A DNA stretch of 64,000 nucleotides. It comes from Aeropyrum camini SY1 = JCM 12091. Lineage in GTDB: Archaea; Thermoproteota; Thermoprotei_A; Sulfolobales; Acidilobaceae. Below the pieces are notes generated by a model, which ran no database searches, had not been told where the DNA came from, and worked only from the letters and a program-made list of their open reading frames with translations. Below are positions 8,799-17,070 of the stretch, in pieces. Where the stretch lies: the NCBI RefSeq assembly GCF_000591035.1, contig NC_022521.1:1364001-1428000 (forward strand). Reading direction: 5' to 3'. A program made the position numbers and the translations under genes. Each line of letters opens with the position of its first letter. The stretch's first letter is position 1.

Positions 8799-10178
8799 TT
8801 GTCAGGCGGAAGAGTGGAGGAGGTTGTGAAAAGGCTTGCCGAGATAAGGGCAATGGACGCTAGGGGAGAGGGTGGCAGGCTCTTCACATACCTCTACGAG
8901 ACGGGAGATCCCGGCGTGAAGGAGGTTTCCCTCAGAGCTTTTGAAATGTTTCTAGACACCAATGCCCTCGACCCTACAGTGTTCAAGAGCGCCTTGTTCT
9001 TCGAGAGGGAGCTCGTCTCCTTCGCCTCAAGCCTCGCTGGAGGTGTTGAAGGTGTTGTCGGAACAGTGACCTACGGAGGCACGGAGAGCATAATACTGGC
9101 GGCTATGGCCGCGAGGGAATGGTATAGATCCCTGGGCGGCTCTCGGACTCCGGGTATCGTGGCGCCTCAAACCGTCCACCCTTCAGTGAGAAAGGCTGCA
9201 AGCTATCTGGGTATGAGGCTATCTATAGCCCCTGTAGACCCGGGGTCTAAGAGGGTTGACATTGACAGACTCGCATCACTGGTAGACGATGGCACCGCCA
9301 TGGTTGTCGTCTCGGCCCCAAACTACCCTTACGGCACTGTCGACGATGTTAGGGGCGTTGCCGAGGCCCTGTCCGGCAGGAGGGTTTGGCTCCACGTGGA
9401 CGCCTGCATAGGAGGCTTCATACTACCCTTCATGAGGGAGCTAGGCCTGTACAATGGGGCGTTCGCCTTTGATGTCGAGGGGGTGTACTCCGTGTCAATG
9501 GACCTGCACAAGTACGGCTACTCGCCTAAAGGGGCTTCAGTGCTTCTATTCAGGGATGGGAGCCTGAAGAAACACAGCATATTCGCCGACCTCAGGTGGC
9601 CCGGGTATCCCTTTATAAACGCAACAGTCTTATCCTCGAGGAGCGTAGCGCCCTTAGCAGCCGCATGGGCCGTGGCAAACTACCTGGGCCGTAGGGGGTA
9701 TCTAGAGCTTGCCAGAAAGGCTGTCGAAGCTAGAGACGAGATAATGCGGGGTCTAGAGTCTATTGGCTTTAGGAGCATAGCCCCTATAGAGTCGACAATA
9801 CTCTCGGTAGCTCTCGACGATCCCGTGGATACCCTGAGGTTCCATGCTAACATGTCTAGAAGGGGCTGGATACTCGGGCTACAGCCCGGTGTGAAGGGTT
9901 TAGCCCCGCCGAATATACATCTAACGATATCCCCCATCCACAAGCTCGTGACACCCCAGTTCCTAAGGGACGCTAGGGCCTCCTCAGGCGAGCCGCTTCC
10001 TGAGGAGCTGGAGGAGGCAAGGCACCTCCTAGAAAGCAGGGGGCCTCTTGAGCTGGCTGGTATGATAGGGAGGACCCCGTACGACCAGGTCATCATAGCG
10101 TGGATCCTCTCATCGATACCGCCGGACGTGGCTGAGGACCTCGCCAGAGAGCTTACTGTAGAGGTGTACCACGGTTGA
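8799..10178 (+). CDS. PLP-dependent decarboxylase family protein, sphingosine-1-phosphate-lyase-like
   Basis: A 459-residue group II PLP enzyme. The PLP-binding lysine is K238 in DLHKYGYSPKGAS. This HKYGYSPKG form matches sphingosine-phosphate lyases more than the tyrosine/aspartate decarboxylase MfnA. Other family marks are TYGGTESIILA (cofactor phosphate loop, about 89-99), HPSVRKAASYLG and HVDACIGGFILPF. The TTG start at 8799 is weakly supported. The stop overlaps the start of the MFS gene by 4 bp (TTGA), so the two are translationally coupled. Crenarchaea are not known to make sphingolipids, so the natural substrate is open; a lyase acting on another phospho-amino alcohol, or an amino-acid decarboxylase, are both possible. 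Confidence 0.8.
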   Translation: MSGGRVEEVVKRLAEIRAMDARGEGGRLFTYLYETGDPGVKEVSLRAFEMFLDTNALDPTVFKSALFFERELVSFASSLAGGVEGVVGTVTYGGTESIILAAMAAREWYRSLGGSRTPGIVAPQTVHPSVRKAASYLGMRLSIAPVDPGSKRVDIDRLASLVDDGTAMVVVSAPNYPYGTVDDVRGVAEALSGRRVWLHVDACIGGFILPFMRELGLYNGAFAFDVEGVYSVSMDLHKYGYSPKGASVLLFRDGSLKKHSIFADLRWPGYPFINATVLSSRSVAPLAAAWAVANYLGRRGYLELARKAVEARDEIMRGLESIGFRSIAPIESTILSVALDDPVDTLRFHANMSRRGWILGLQPGVKGLAPPNIHLTISPIHKLVTPQFLRDARASSGEPLPEELEEARHLLESRGPLELAGMIGRTPYDQVIIAWILSSIPPDVAEDLARELTVEVYHG

Positions 10179-11323
10179 GGCGCTCCCTGCTCCTAGCAGG
10201 CCTAGCCCTCTCCGTCTTCTCGAGCCAGGCGATATGGGTCACCTACTCACCAGTGACGAGCCTTGTCGCCGAGGATCTGGGCGTATCTAAGGAAGAGGTT
10301 GGCCTCCTAGCTATAGTCTACCCTGCGGCCTTCCTAGCGCTTACAATCCCTAGCGGCGTACTTCTAGATAGGGCTTTCAGGACCTGGCTTACTGTGGGTG
10401 TGCTTCTGACAGGAGTAGCGGGCGTTCTGAGGCTTCTAGACCCCCTCAGCTACGAGTGGCTGCTGGCATGCCAGGTCCTCGCTGCACTGGGCCAGCCCCT
10501 ACTACTCAACTCCTTCGCCCCCGCAGCATCAACGATCAGGCCTGAGCGTAGGGACACCGTGGTCTCGCTCCTAAGTTTCGCCATGTATCTGGGGATCATA
10601 TACGCCCTGGGAACAGGCTACTACATCTACACTAGGCTCGGCCTCCAATGGTTAAACATACCTATCGCAGCCGTATCGGCAGCCAGCATAATATTATATG
10701 TAGCAGGTCTACAAGCCTTACCTCAACAGGCGGGATCTGGTCTTGGTTTCAAGGATGTAGCTTCGGAGTTTAGACTAGTGGTTGGCAGGAGGGATCTATG
10801 GCTTCTCGGCCTGATACTAGGCCTGGGTGTTGCGCTGTTCGACAACATGTCGATATGGCTTGAGGCTGCACTGTCAACTAAGGGGCTGGGAGATATAGCT
10901 GGCCGCTCTGTAGCCCTAGCACTCTTAGCAGGTCTGGTGGGCGTCTTGGTCGTACCCCCCAGAGTTATCAGGGCGGGGCTTAGGTCGTGGTACATCAGGG
11001 CGGCGGCATTACTGGTAGCCGTACTATACCTAGCCTTGGCACTGGAGACCAGCAGGCTTGCAGTGCAGGCTTTGATCCCGCTGGCGGGGCTTGTCATGCT
11101 CCCCGCATACCCAGTGATAATGGAGTGGATATCAACCTATTACGATAAGCGGCTCCAAGGCAAAGCTGCAGGGGCCATAGGGTTCGTTAGCAGGATCCTC
11201 ACAGTATCCCTCGCATCGGCCGCTACACTATTCCTATCTAGCCCCTCAACCTACTTCTCCTTCCTAGCAGCCCTTTCAGCAATAGCATTTGCCATAGCCC
11301 TTCTACTCCCCTCAGACCGCTGA
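10175..11323 (+). CDS. Major facilitator superfamily transporter
   Basis: A 382-residue integral membrane carrier with about twelve hydrophobic segments in two halves. The start SVFSSQAIWVTYSPV and the loop PSGVLLDRAFRTWLTVG after helix 2 (an MFS motif-A-like loop) resemble FLVCR/DIRC2-like and related MFS members. TTG at 10175 overlaps the TGA of the upstream PLP enzyme, implying a two-gene unit, so the carrier may move the substrate or product of that enzyme (inference). A Lys/charged C-terminus LLLPSDR ends the protein. Confidence 0.85.
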   Translation: MRRSLLLAGLALSVFSSQAIWVTYSPVTSLVAEDLGVSKEEVGLLAIVYPAAFLALTIPSGVLLDRAFRTWLTVGVLLTGVAGVLRLLDPLSYEWLLACQVLAALGQPLLLNSFAPAASTIRPERRDTVVSLLSFAMYLGIIYALGTGYYIYTRLGLQWLNIPIAAVSAASIILYVAGLQALPQQAGSGLGFKDVASEFRLVVGRRDLWLLGLILGLGVALFDNMSIWLEAALSTKGLGDIAGRSVALALLAGLVGVLVVPPRVIRAGLRSWYIRAAALLVAVLYLALALETSRLAVQALIPLAGLVMLPAYPVIMEWISTYYDKRLQGKAAGAIGFVSRILTVSLASAATLFLSSPSTYFSFLAALSAIAFAIALLLPSDR

Positions 11324-11370
11324 AAAAGTTTAGGGAAAGTCTCGGGCACCACCTCTACCGTTCCTAAAGC

Positions 11371-13014
11371 TTATTTGAGAAGGAGCCTCAGGACAGCTGC
11401 AGCCACTATAAGCGCAGCCAGCGCTATAATTAGGGTGCGTGTGTCCAGCCCGAGGACACTCCATATTGATGTTGTGATTGTGGATAGAGTCTTGGTTATC
11501 GTGCCAATCGTAGTCGTATACGTTCCCACCCCGGTAAAAGTCTCTGTCTTTGTAACCGTGGCTGTTGCACCTCCTGTTACAGTTGATGTTATAGTTCTGT
11601 AGCTTATACTCGTCTCTGTTACAGTCACAGTAGATGTTGAGGTTGCACCTCCTCCGGAGGCTCCGCTTCCCGGCTGTTCTCCGGAGAGAATTTTCTGGAT
11701 ATCACTGCTAGAGAGGTAGATGAGGGCGTAGTTGTTGGAGAAGCTTAGCTCGTCGTTACCACCCTCTACAGCTATATATGCAACAAGGTCCTCGCCAGTA
11801 TAACCAGAGTCAGGGAGGCTCAGCTCGACCCCTATAGTGTAAGTCCGTCTATCGCTCACAGCCAGAGGTGTATCGTAGACGGCGGAAGCGCTGTAGACGG
11901 GGGTCTCCTCGTTGCTCCCGAGAAGGATAGCCCACATGAGCATATCCTCCGTCATGTCGACGTCTCCCATGTTGAAAACTTCTACGTCAGCCTCAATCAC
12001 AATAGTAGGGCCCTCCTTGACGGAATAGCTGGTGTTCAAAAGCGTTAAAGCTAGGTCTGGAGGGTCTGTCGTCACGCCTTTGGTCTTCAAGCCTCCAGCC
12101 GAAGTTACAGGCGAGCCCTTCCCGTTTAGGTCGAAAACTATTATCGGAGGAATCTTGGGAGACGACACTATGGGCGGTAGCGCGGATATCTCCTTCTCGA
12201 TAAGCCTCTTGAGGTGCGTCATAACCTTGGGATCGGCCTCAAACTTGAACCACTTCCACGCGGGGTCGCTACCCTTGACTAGCTTCGAGGAGAGCGTAGA
12301 GAGTGCTGGATCTGTAGAGCTAGTGTAGAGCCTCGGCGTCCTCTTCAGTATGTTGCACACCTCTAGCATGTCCTTAACAGTACTCCTTATCATAGACTCG
12401 GTCTTCTTAGGGTCGGATGCGAGAGAGTCGGGGTCACGGCCTTTAATTATAGATGCCACCGCATGTCCAAGGGGAGGGCTGTACCCTGTGTGGGCGAAGG
12501 AGTCTTGCATAGCGTGGAGGTAGACGCCGTAGCCTACTAATACACCCTGTGTTGGCCCCGCAGAGGCGAAGCCCCCGTGGACAGAGGACTTGCTCTTGGA
12601 CAGGTAGGAGGCTACTTCGGAGGGACTGCCCATCGAGTGGAGCGTTTTCAACTGTGTTGTATACCTATTATACTCGTCGATAATAGCCCTAACGATAATG
12701 TTAGGGAGCAGGACGTAAGCGGCTCTCCCATACCTCTTCACATAATCGTCTATCGTCTTCTTTATGGCAGTACTAAGGCCGGGGAGAGGCGAGGTGTCCG
12801 AGTCTAGATCTACAGACATGTTCGCACTGGCTATAATTCTAGCCTCTATCGGCTCGAAGCAGGTGGCAAGGGCTAGGTAGTATGTGAGGTAGTAGTGCGT
12901 ATCCTTCTCGTAAGCCTGGGCCGTGTATACAGGTGGAGCTGTTGAGACTAGGAGGGCTAGCGCCATGGTTGCTGATGCAAGTTTTAAAAGCGCGCTCCTG
13001 AGTTTTTGCACCAA
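11371..13014 (-). CDS. Secreted, C-terminally anchored surface protein with phospholipase C-like and CARDB-like domains
   Basis: The 547 residues begin with a signal peptide (about 1-34, ending AQA). A globular domain follows that contains DTHYYLTYYLALATCF and YLHAMQDSFAHTGYSPP. Its His/Asp pattern resembles DUF6765/zinc-dependent phospholipase C folds (moderate confidence). A beta-sandwich resembling CARDB (about 320-435: PDLALTLLN ... VEVFNMGDVDM) comes next, then a Ser/Thr/Val-rich stalk with TVTVTET and a final TM helix with tail RLLLK. It would sit outside the cell, anchored by its C-terminus. The start is TTG or the adjacent GTG at 13011, after GGAGGATAATA. Confidence 0.75.
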   Translation of the reverse strand: MVQKLRSALLKLASATMALALLVSTAPPVYTAQAYEKDTHYYLTYYLALATCFEPIEARIIASANMSVDLDSDTSPLPGLSTAIKKTIDDYVKRYGRAAYVLLPNIIVRAIIDEYNRYTTQLKTLHSMGSPSEVASYLSKSKSSVHGGFASAGPTQGVLVGYGVYLHAMQDSFAHTGYSPPLGHAVASIIKGRDPDSLASDPKKTESMIRSTVKDMLEVCNILKRTPRLYTSSTDPALSTLSSKLVKGSDPAWKWFKFEADPKVMTHLKRLIEKEISALPPIVSSPKIPPIIVFDLNGKGSPVTSAGGLKTKGVTTDPPDLALTLLNTSYSVKEGPTIVIEADVEVFNMGDVDMTEDMLMWAILLGSNEETPVYSASAVYDTPLAVSDRRTYTIGVELSLPDSGYTGEDLVAYIAVEGGNDELSFSNNYALIYLSSSDIQKILSGEQPGSGASGGGATSTSTVTVTETSISYRTITSTVTGGATATVTKTETFTGVGTYTTTIGTITKTLSTITTSIWSVLGLDTRTLIIALAALIVAAAVLRLLLK

Positions 13015-13139
13015 ATATTATCCTCCAACCCCACTTCCAAAAGGTTATTAATGATGTAGGTATGGAACGCTTATATATGACTACACTAAGACGAGATATA
13101 TACCCGGATGAGGCTGTCGAGAGCCTAGCACTCCAAACC

Positions 13140-15125
13140 TCACACCTCCCTCAACACCTTTTCTGGCTTCTCCTGGAACGCCGACCCGTAGCCAACCAGG
13201 ATCACTGTATCAGGCTGCAGAGCATCCAGTATCTCCGGCCTGTTAGTAGAAACTATTAGGGTTATACCCTGGCCTCTCGCCAGCCTGCCCAGCTTGCGGG
13301 CTATTCTTCTAGCAGTCAGAGGATCTAGATGGGCCATGAACTCGTCTATAACCAGCAGGTTCGGCCTTTCAGCTAGGAGGCTGGCCAGCTTAGCCCTCTC
13401 CTTCTGCCCTGTGCTAAGCTCCCTAAAGCTAGCCCTGAAAAATATCGCGTCCCCCAGGCCCACGCTGCTTAGGACCTCGACAGCCGCGCCGGGGTCTCCA
13501 AGCTTAGAGGCCACATGCTCTAGCAGGGTTTCACTCCCGAAGGAGGGTTCTATCTCTCCCGGGAGCAGTGCAGCCGCCTTAACATTGGAGGGGACCGCAA
13601 CCTCACCCCTATCAGGGCTATAGTTATCGCTCTCAATTCCCAGTGCCTTCCCAAGTATCATGCGTAGCAATGTAGTCTTGCCCGCCCCGCTAGCCCCGAC
13701 CACAGCTGCAACGGTGCTAGGATTAACAGTTATGTTGACATCCTTCAAGACATACCTCTCAACAACCCTCCTCTCGGCGCCGAACGCCCTGAGCACTTCC
13801 TGAAGCTCTTCGGGAAGCCTCTCTATGTCAAGGGTGCTTCTATAGGACTTAGTAACACCGGAAAGGGAAACAGGCCCGCTAAGCTTCTCACCGGCTTTAT
13901 ACCTGGGCCTGTAGAGCACTCCTCCATGGCTCCTGGCAACCGGGTCGCTGGACAGGAACTCCTCGATGATGCGCTTAGCCCTATCGCTCAGAGGGTACAT
14001 CAGCACAGGACGCCCGCTGGCCGTGTCCCACATGTACTTGAAACCGGCTCGCTCGAAGAACGGGTTATACCTAGCCATCTGAGCTATAGTCTCAACCACA
14101 TGCTTCGCCCTCTTCATTTCCGGGATTCTCCTCTCTCTGATCCATTCAAGAGCCAGCCGTACCGAGGCAACCCCAAGGCCGTCGCCCCTGTAGTCAGGGT
14201 GGACCACAACTCTGGCTATCCTCGCGGCCGCGGTGTTAGCCCGAGCCAGCGCCTCATCCGCTATCTCCTCACCCACAGCCGCCCTAGCTATCCTCCGGCT
14301 GCCGTAGAGCCTAGCAAGCTCCCTGAACCTTGCTAGAAGGCTCCTCCTATCACGGTGGTCGACAGGCCAGAAAGTTGGGTGGAACCAGTCCTTCGGAAAC
14401 ACCTTCTCCCTAATCATCTTTTCCACTTCAAAGCCGCCGTCTGGCCTTGGGACGCGGCGGTGCATCAAGGGTATTGGGGTGTCGACCCTCACGTACCCCA
14501 CTATCTTAGGCTCGTACGGCTTGCGGTCCAGAAGCTCGATAACCATAAACCTGCTGCTAGGAAGACTCCCCCTTATCTCTTGAAGCTTCATGGGGACCCT
14601 GTCCGTAGGGCATTCAGGCTGAATATTACTCTCAACATAAGCTCCGCAAACCGGGCATTTCCATATAGCAACTATCTCCTCCTTGCTGGCGTAGTGATAC
14701 TGCTCCAGCCCGACTATCTCTTTATAATCATCCTCAGTGTAGGCCTCCCTAGCCAGGAGTCTATAGCTATATACACTCCTGCCTAGAACAGCCTCTCTTT
14801 CAACAGAGACAACCCTACTCCACACAGGCCATACAAGAACCTTCTCCTCCCCCCGGTAGACCCTCCAGAGTCTATAGCTCTCCCTTGGAGCCACCATTAC
14901 TCCTCCAATATCCTCAGGCTCCTCACGAAGCTCAACCTCGACTAGCTCACCGAGGGGGAACCATCGGGCTATGCTCCCAGTCATGAGGAGATGTAGGTTT
15001 CTCCCCTCGTGTTCAACAGTAAGCCCACCAAGCCACCTCCAGCCAACACGAGGTACACGGCGCCCAGCCACCCTGGCCTTAAAGGGCTTCATTATAGGAG
15101 GACGATAATGAGACACACTAAACAC
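13140..15125 (-). CDS. ABC-type ATPase fused to GNAT acetyltransferase domain (COG2401 type)
   Basis: A 661-residue cytoplasmic protein with no TM segment. Order: an N-terminal region with a Cys pair CPVCGAYVESNIQPEC (a probable zinc ribbon, about 177-192); a GNAT domain (about 265-400) with the acetyl-CoA loop VVHPDYRGDGLGVASVRLA; then an ABC ATPase (about 425-655) with Walker A GASGAGKTT, signature LSTGQKERAKLA and Walker B NLLVIDEF. The combination defines a known archaeal family of unknown function, perhaps an RNA- or translation-linked acetyltransferase. The start is GTG at 15125; an internal ATG at residue 12 (15092) is also possible. Confidence 0.85.
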   Translation of the reverse strand: MFSVSHYRPPIMKPFKARVAGRRVPRVGWRWLGGLTVEHEGRNLHLLMTGSIARWFPLGELVEVELREEPEDIGGVMVAPRESYRLWRVYRGEEKVLVWPVWSRVVSVEREAVLGRSVYSYRLLAREAYTEDDYKEIVGLEQYHYASKEEIVAIWKCPVCGAYVESNIQPECPTDRVPMKLQEIRGSLPSSRFMVIELLDRKPYEPKIVGYVRVDTPIPLMHRRVPRPDGGFEVEKMIREKVFPKDWFHPTFWPVDHRDRRSLLARFRELARLYGSRRIARAAVGEEIADEALARANTAAARIARVVVHPDYRGDGLGVASVRLALEWIRERRIPEMKRAKHVVETIAQMARYNPFFERAGFKYMWDTASGRPVLMYPLSDRAKRIIEEFLSSDPVARSHGGVLYRPRYKAGEKLSGPVSLSGVTKSYRSTLDIERLPEELQEVLRAFGAERRVVERYVLKDVNITVNPSTVAAVVGASGAGKTTLLRMILGKALGIESDNYSPDRGEVAVPSNVKAAALLPGEIEPSFGSETLLEHVASKLGDPGAAVEVLSSVGLGDAIFFRASFRELSTGQKERAKLASLLAERPNLLVIDEFMAHLDPLTARRIARKLGRLARGQGITLIVSTNRPEILDALQPDTVILVGYGSAFQEKPEKVLREV

Positions 15126-15389
15126 ACCCTTATCTAAGGAGCCTAATCACACGACTATAAACCTAGCATAACAAAAAGCGAGGCCCTAAGCGCTTTAAAC
15201 AACTTTTCGTCTACCCGCCAGATTATCCGATGCTTGCTGAATTACGTACTAAAATTCTGAAACAGTTAAAGACGGTTATCACCAAGTTATGTTCACTCAT
15301 CCTACGACTAGTTGACTGTGACTGTCGCAGCCCGACTATAAGTGTATATTACAAGTGTAGTTAAAACTTTTTTAGTAAGTAAACACACT
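15126..15389. promoter_or_regulatory. AT-rich intergenic region with TATA element for the zinc-finger gene
   Basis: No gene is seen in this stretch. At its right end the run GTTAAAACTTTTTT (15360-15373) lies about 25 nt before the ATG at 15390. That is the spacing of an archaeal TATA box for a leaderless transcript. GTGTATATTAC (about 15343-15353) is a second possible box. The left part holds the upstream region of the leftward ATPase gene. Confidence 0.45.
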
Positions 15390-15515
15390 ATGCCAATCTG
15401 GTGCATAGCTGTGGAGGAGTACGAGTGTAAGGAGTGCGGAATAAAATTTTCTTCAAAGGAAGAGTTTGAAAAACACATGAAAGAACATCACTCGCACGAG
15501 CATCATCATCATTAG
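15390..15515 (+). CDS. Tiny C2H2 zinc-finger protein with histidine tail
   Basis: A 41-codon frame from ATG 15390 to TAG 15515. It contains a textbook C2H2 finger, YECKECGIKFSSKEEFEKH followed by MKEHH: C-x2-C-x12-H-x3-H with the hydrophobic F and second core position in place. The tail is SHEHHHH. Such single-finger proteins occur in crenarchaea and their viruses, where they act as small DNA-binding regulators or metal-binding proteins. A TATA-like run about 25 nt upstream suggests a leaderless mRNA starting at the ATG; a GTG at 15411 would be an alternative start. It stands alone in AT-rich DNA, which may hint at foreign origin. Target and role are unknown. Confidence 0.7.
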   Translation: MPIWCIAVEEYECKECGIKFSSKEEFEKHMKEHHSHEHHHH

Positions 15516-15817
15516 ACATAACGAAATCTTATAAATAGTTTTGTCCATTTTTATATAAAACATAACAATTGATCCTAGTTTTATGATTAAATTGAATAAA
15601 GCAGTTTGCTTATAGCTTGAATAACCCACTTATCCGAACTCATGTATATGACACTTTTTTGAACGGTTGCCAGAGGGTTTTAGCTCTTAACCGTGTTTAA
15701 CTACCCTGCTAACTAAAATATTTTTAGCATATACGAGAGTTTTTCCCGAGGAGGAATAACACGCGGGAGAGATATAGATACCATAAAATTGTGTTAAGCT
15801 GGTAATAATTGTAAGGT
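15516..15817. other. AT-rich intergenic region upstream of the thioredoxin-CcdA gene
   Basis: About 300 bp with no gene I can support. It is markedly AT-rich compared with its neighbours, with several TATA-like runs such as TTTTTATATAAAAC (about 15549-15562) and AAAATATTTTTAGC (about 15715-15728). A purine-rich GAGGAGGAATAA (about 15749-15760) resembles a ribosome-binding site but no good frame follows it. Confidence 0.5.
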
Positions 15818-17047
15818 TTGGATAGTCTAGTTGTCCACGAGGGTTGGAGGTTCATTCTCACGATGGAGAGGCGGGGAAGCCTTAGGCTGGAAGCGGGCAG
15901 ACACTTGACTCTAGGCTTAGTCCTGCTGATAGGAGTAGTCCTGGGAGGGGCGTTTTTAGGGTTTCTAGCTGGCGAGCTTAGCCAGGTATCGCTGGTATAC
16001 TCGTCACAATGTTACCTGAAATCGTCGCCTCAGCTTGATAGGCTTATAGAGACTGGTGAGAGGATAGCTGTTATGTTTTCCAGCGAAACATGCCCAACCT
16101 GCAAGGTGATAGAGCCTGTTTGGCTTGAGATTTGTAAGCAGGGTGGTTATGAAGGAGTTAAGATGGTGGTAATAAAGCTTGATAACGACACTGCTGACGC
16201 CTTCCTGGAGCATGGTGTTACAGGCACCCCCACTTTCATGCTATTCGAGAATGGTAGAGAGCTGTCTAGGTACGTGGGAGCGTTTAAGGGCGATATAGAG
16301 GAGGGGATTAGGAATTGGATAGACGCTGGGCTCAAACAAGATAGCGGTTTAGAGGGGTCCACAGAGTTTGTAGGCGGATCAGCTATGCCCATTGACCTAC
16401 CTGGCCAGGGATCAAGCTTATCACTGTCTAGCACGGTAACGATTATTACCGCGTTTCTAGCAGGATTCATAGCAGCCTTGTCACCCTGCGTACTCCCTGT
16501 TCTTTACTCGTACATTACAGGATTGGGCGTGTCATCGGGAGGTAAACCGCCTCTATATGCTGTACCTCTAGCACCCGCCCTAGCCGCCCTGGGGGCCGGC
16601 TTGATAGGTGCCCTGTTTCTAGCTGTTGGAGCCCTGCTCGAGCCTTTTCGCCAGGCTATACTTTTCGCAGCTTCCTTAGCGCTGGTTTCATCAGGCATCC
16701 TCGAGATAATGGGTATACCCACTTACACAGCCATAAAGACCCGGAGTGGAGGTGGTCTGCTAGGCTTCAGCCTGCTCTACGGAGTGCTCTCGGTTCAGTG
16801 CAGCCTTCCACTTGTACTCGGCGGTCTTCTGCTCATTGCGGGTGGCGGCCTGGAAACCGGGCTTGTTTCCCTGGCGGCTTTCTCGGTCGGCATAGGAATA
16901 CCGGTAGCGATTGCAGTGGTTGCGGTGAGGATTGGGGAGGCTAAGATCCAAAGCATGATGAGCTCGGCTAGACTGATGAAAGCCGGCTATATAGCGGTGT
17001 CTATAGGTGGCGTGTATATGCTTGCCTATTCACTTGGAGTAGCCTAG
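15818..17047 (+). CDS. Thioredoxin domain fused to CcdA/DsbD-type transmembrane electron carrier
   Basis: Moves reducing equivalents across the membrane, most likely to keep apocytochrome c or other extracytoplasmic thiols reduced. Counting from the TTG: one N-terminal TM helix (about 28-52), a thioredoxin domain with active site CPTC (C92, C95) and GTPTFMLF, a linker, then a six-helix CcdA module starting with SPCVLPVLYSY and with a second half-motif GVLSVQCSLPLVLGG. The single-chain fusion replaces separate CcdA and thioredoxin proteins. The start is uncertain: TTG 15818, or ATG 15863 (MERRGSL), which has GGAGG 12 nt upstream. It lies 23 bp before the CcmF-like gene, supporting the cytochrome c role. 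Confidence 0.88.
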   Translation: MDSLVVHEGWRFILTMERRGSLRLEAGRHLTLGLVLLIGVVLGGAFLGFLAGELSQVSLVYSSQCYLKSSPQLDRLIETGERIAVMFSSETCPTCKVIEPVWLEICKQGGYEGVKMVVIKLDNDTADAFLEHGVTGTPTFMLFENGRELSRYVGAFKGDIEEGIRNWIDAGLKQDSGLEGSTEFVGGSAMPIDLPGQGSSLSLSSTVTIITAFLAGFIAALSPCVLPVLYSYITGLGVSSGGKPPLYAVPLAPALAALGAGLIGALFLAVGALLEPFRQAILFAASLALVSSGILEIMGIPTYTAIKTRSGGGLLGFSLLYGVLSVQCSLPLVLGGLLLIAGGGLETGLVSLAAFSVGIGIPVAIAVVAVRIGEAKIQSMMSSARLMKAGYIAVSIGGVYMLAYSLGVA

Positions 17048-17070
17048 GATCTCCGGGGGGTATTGCTTGT

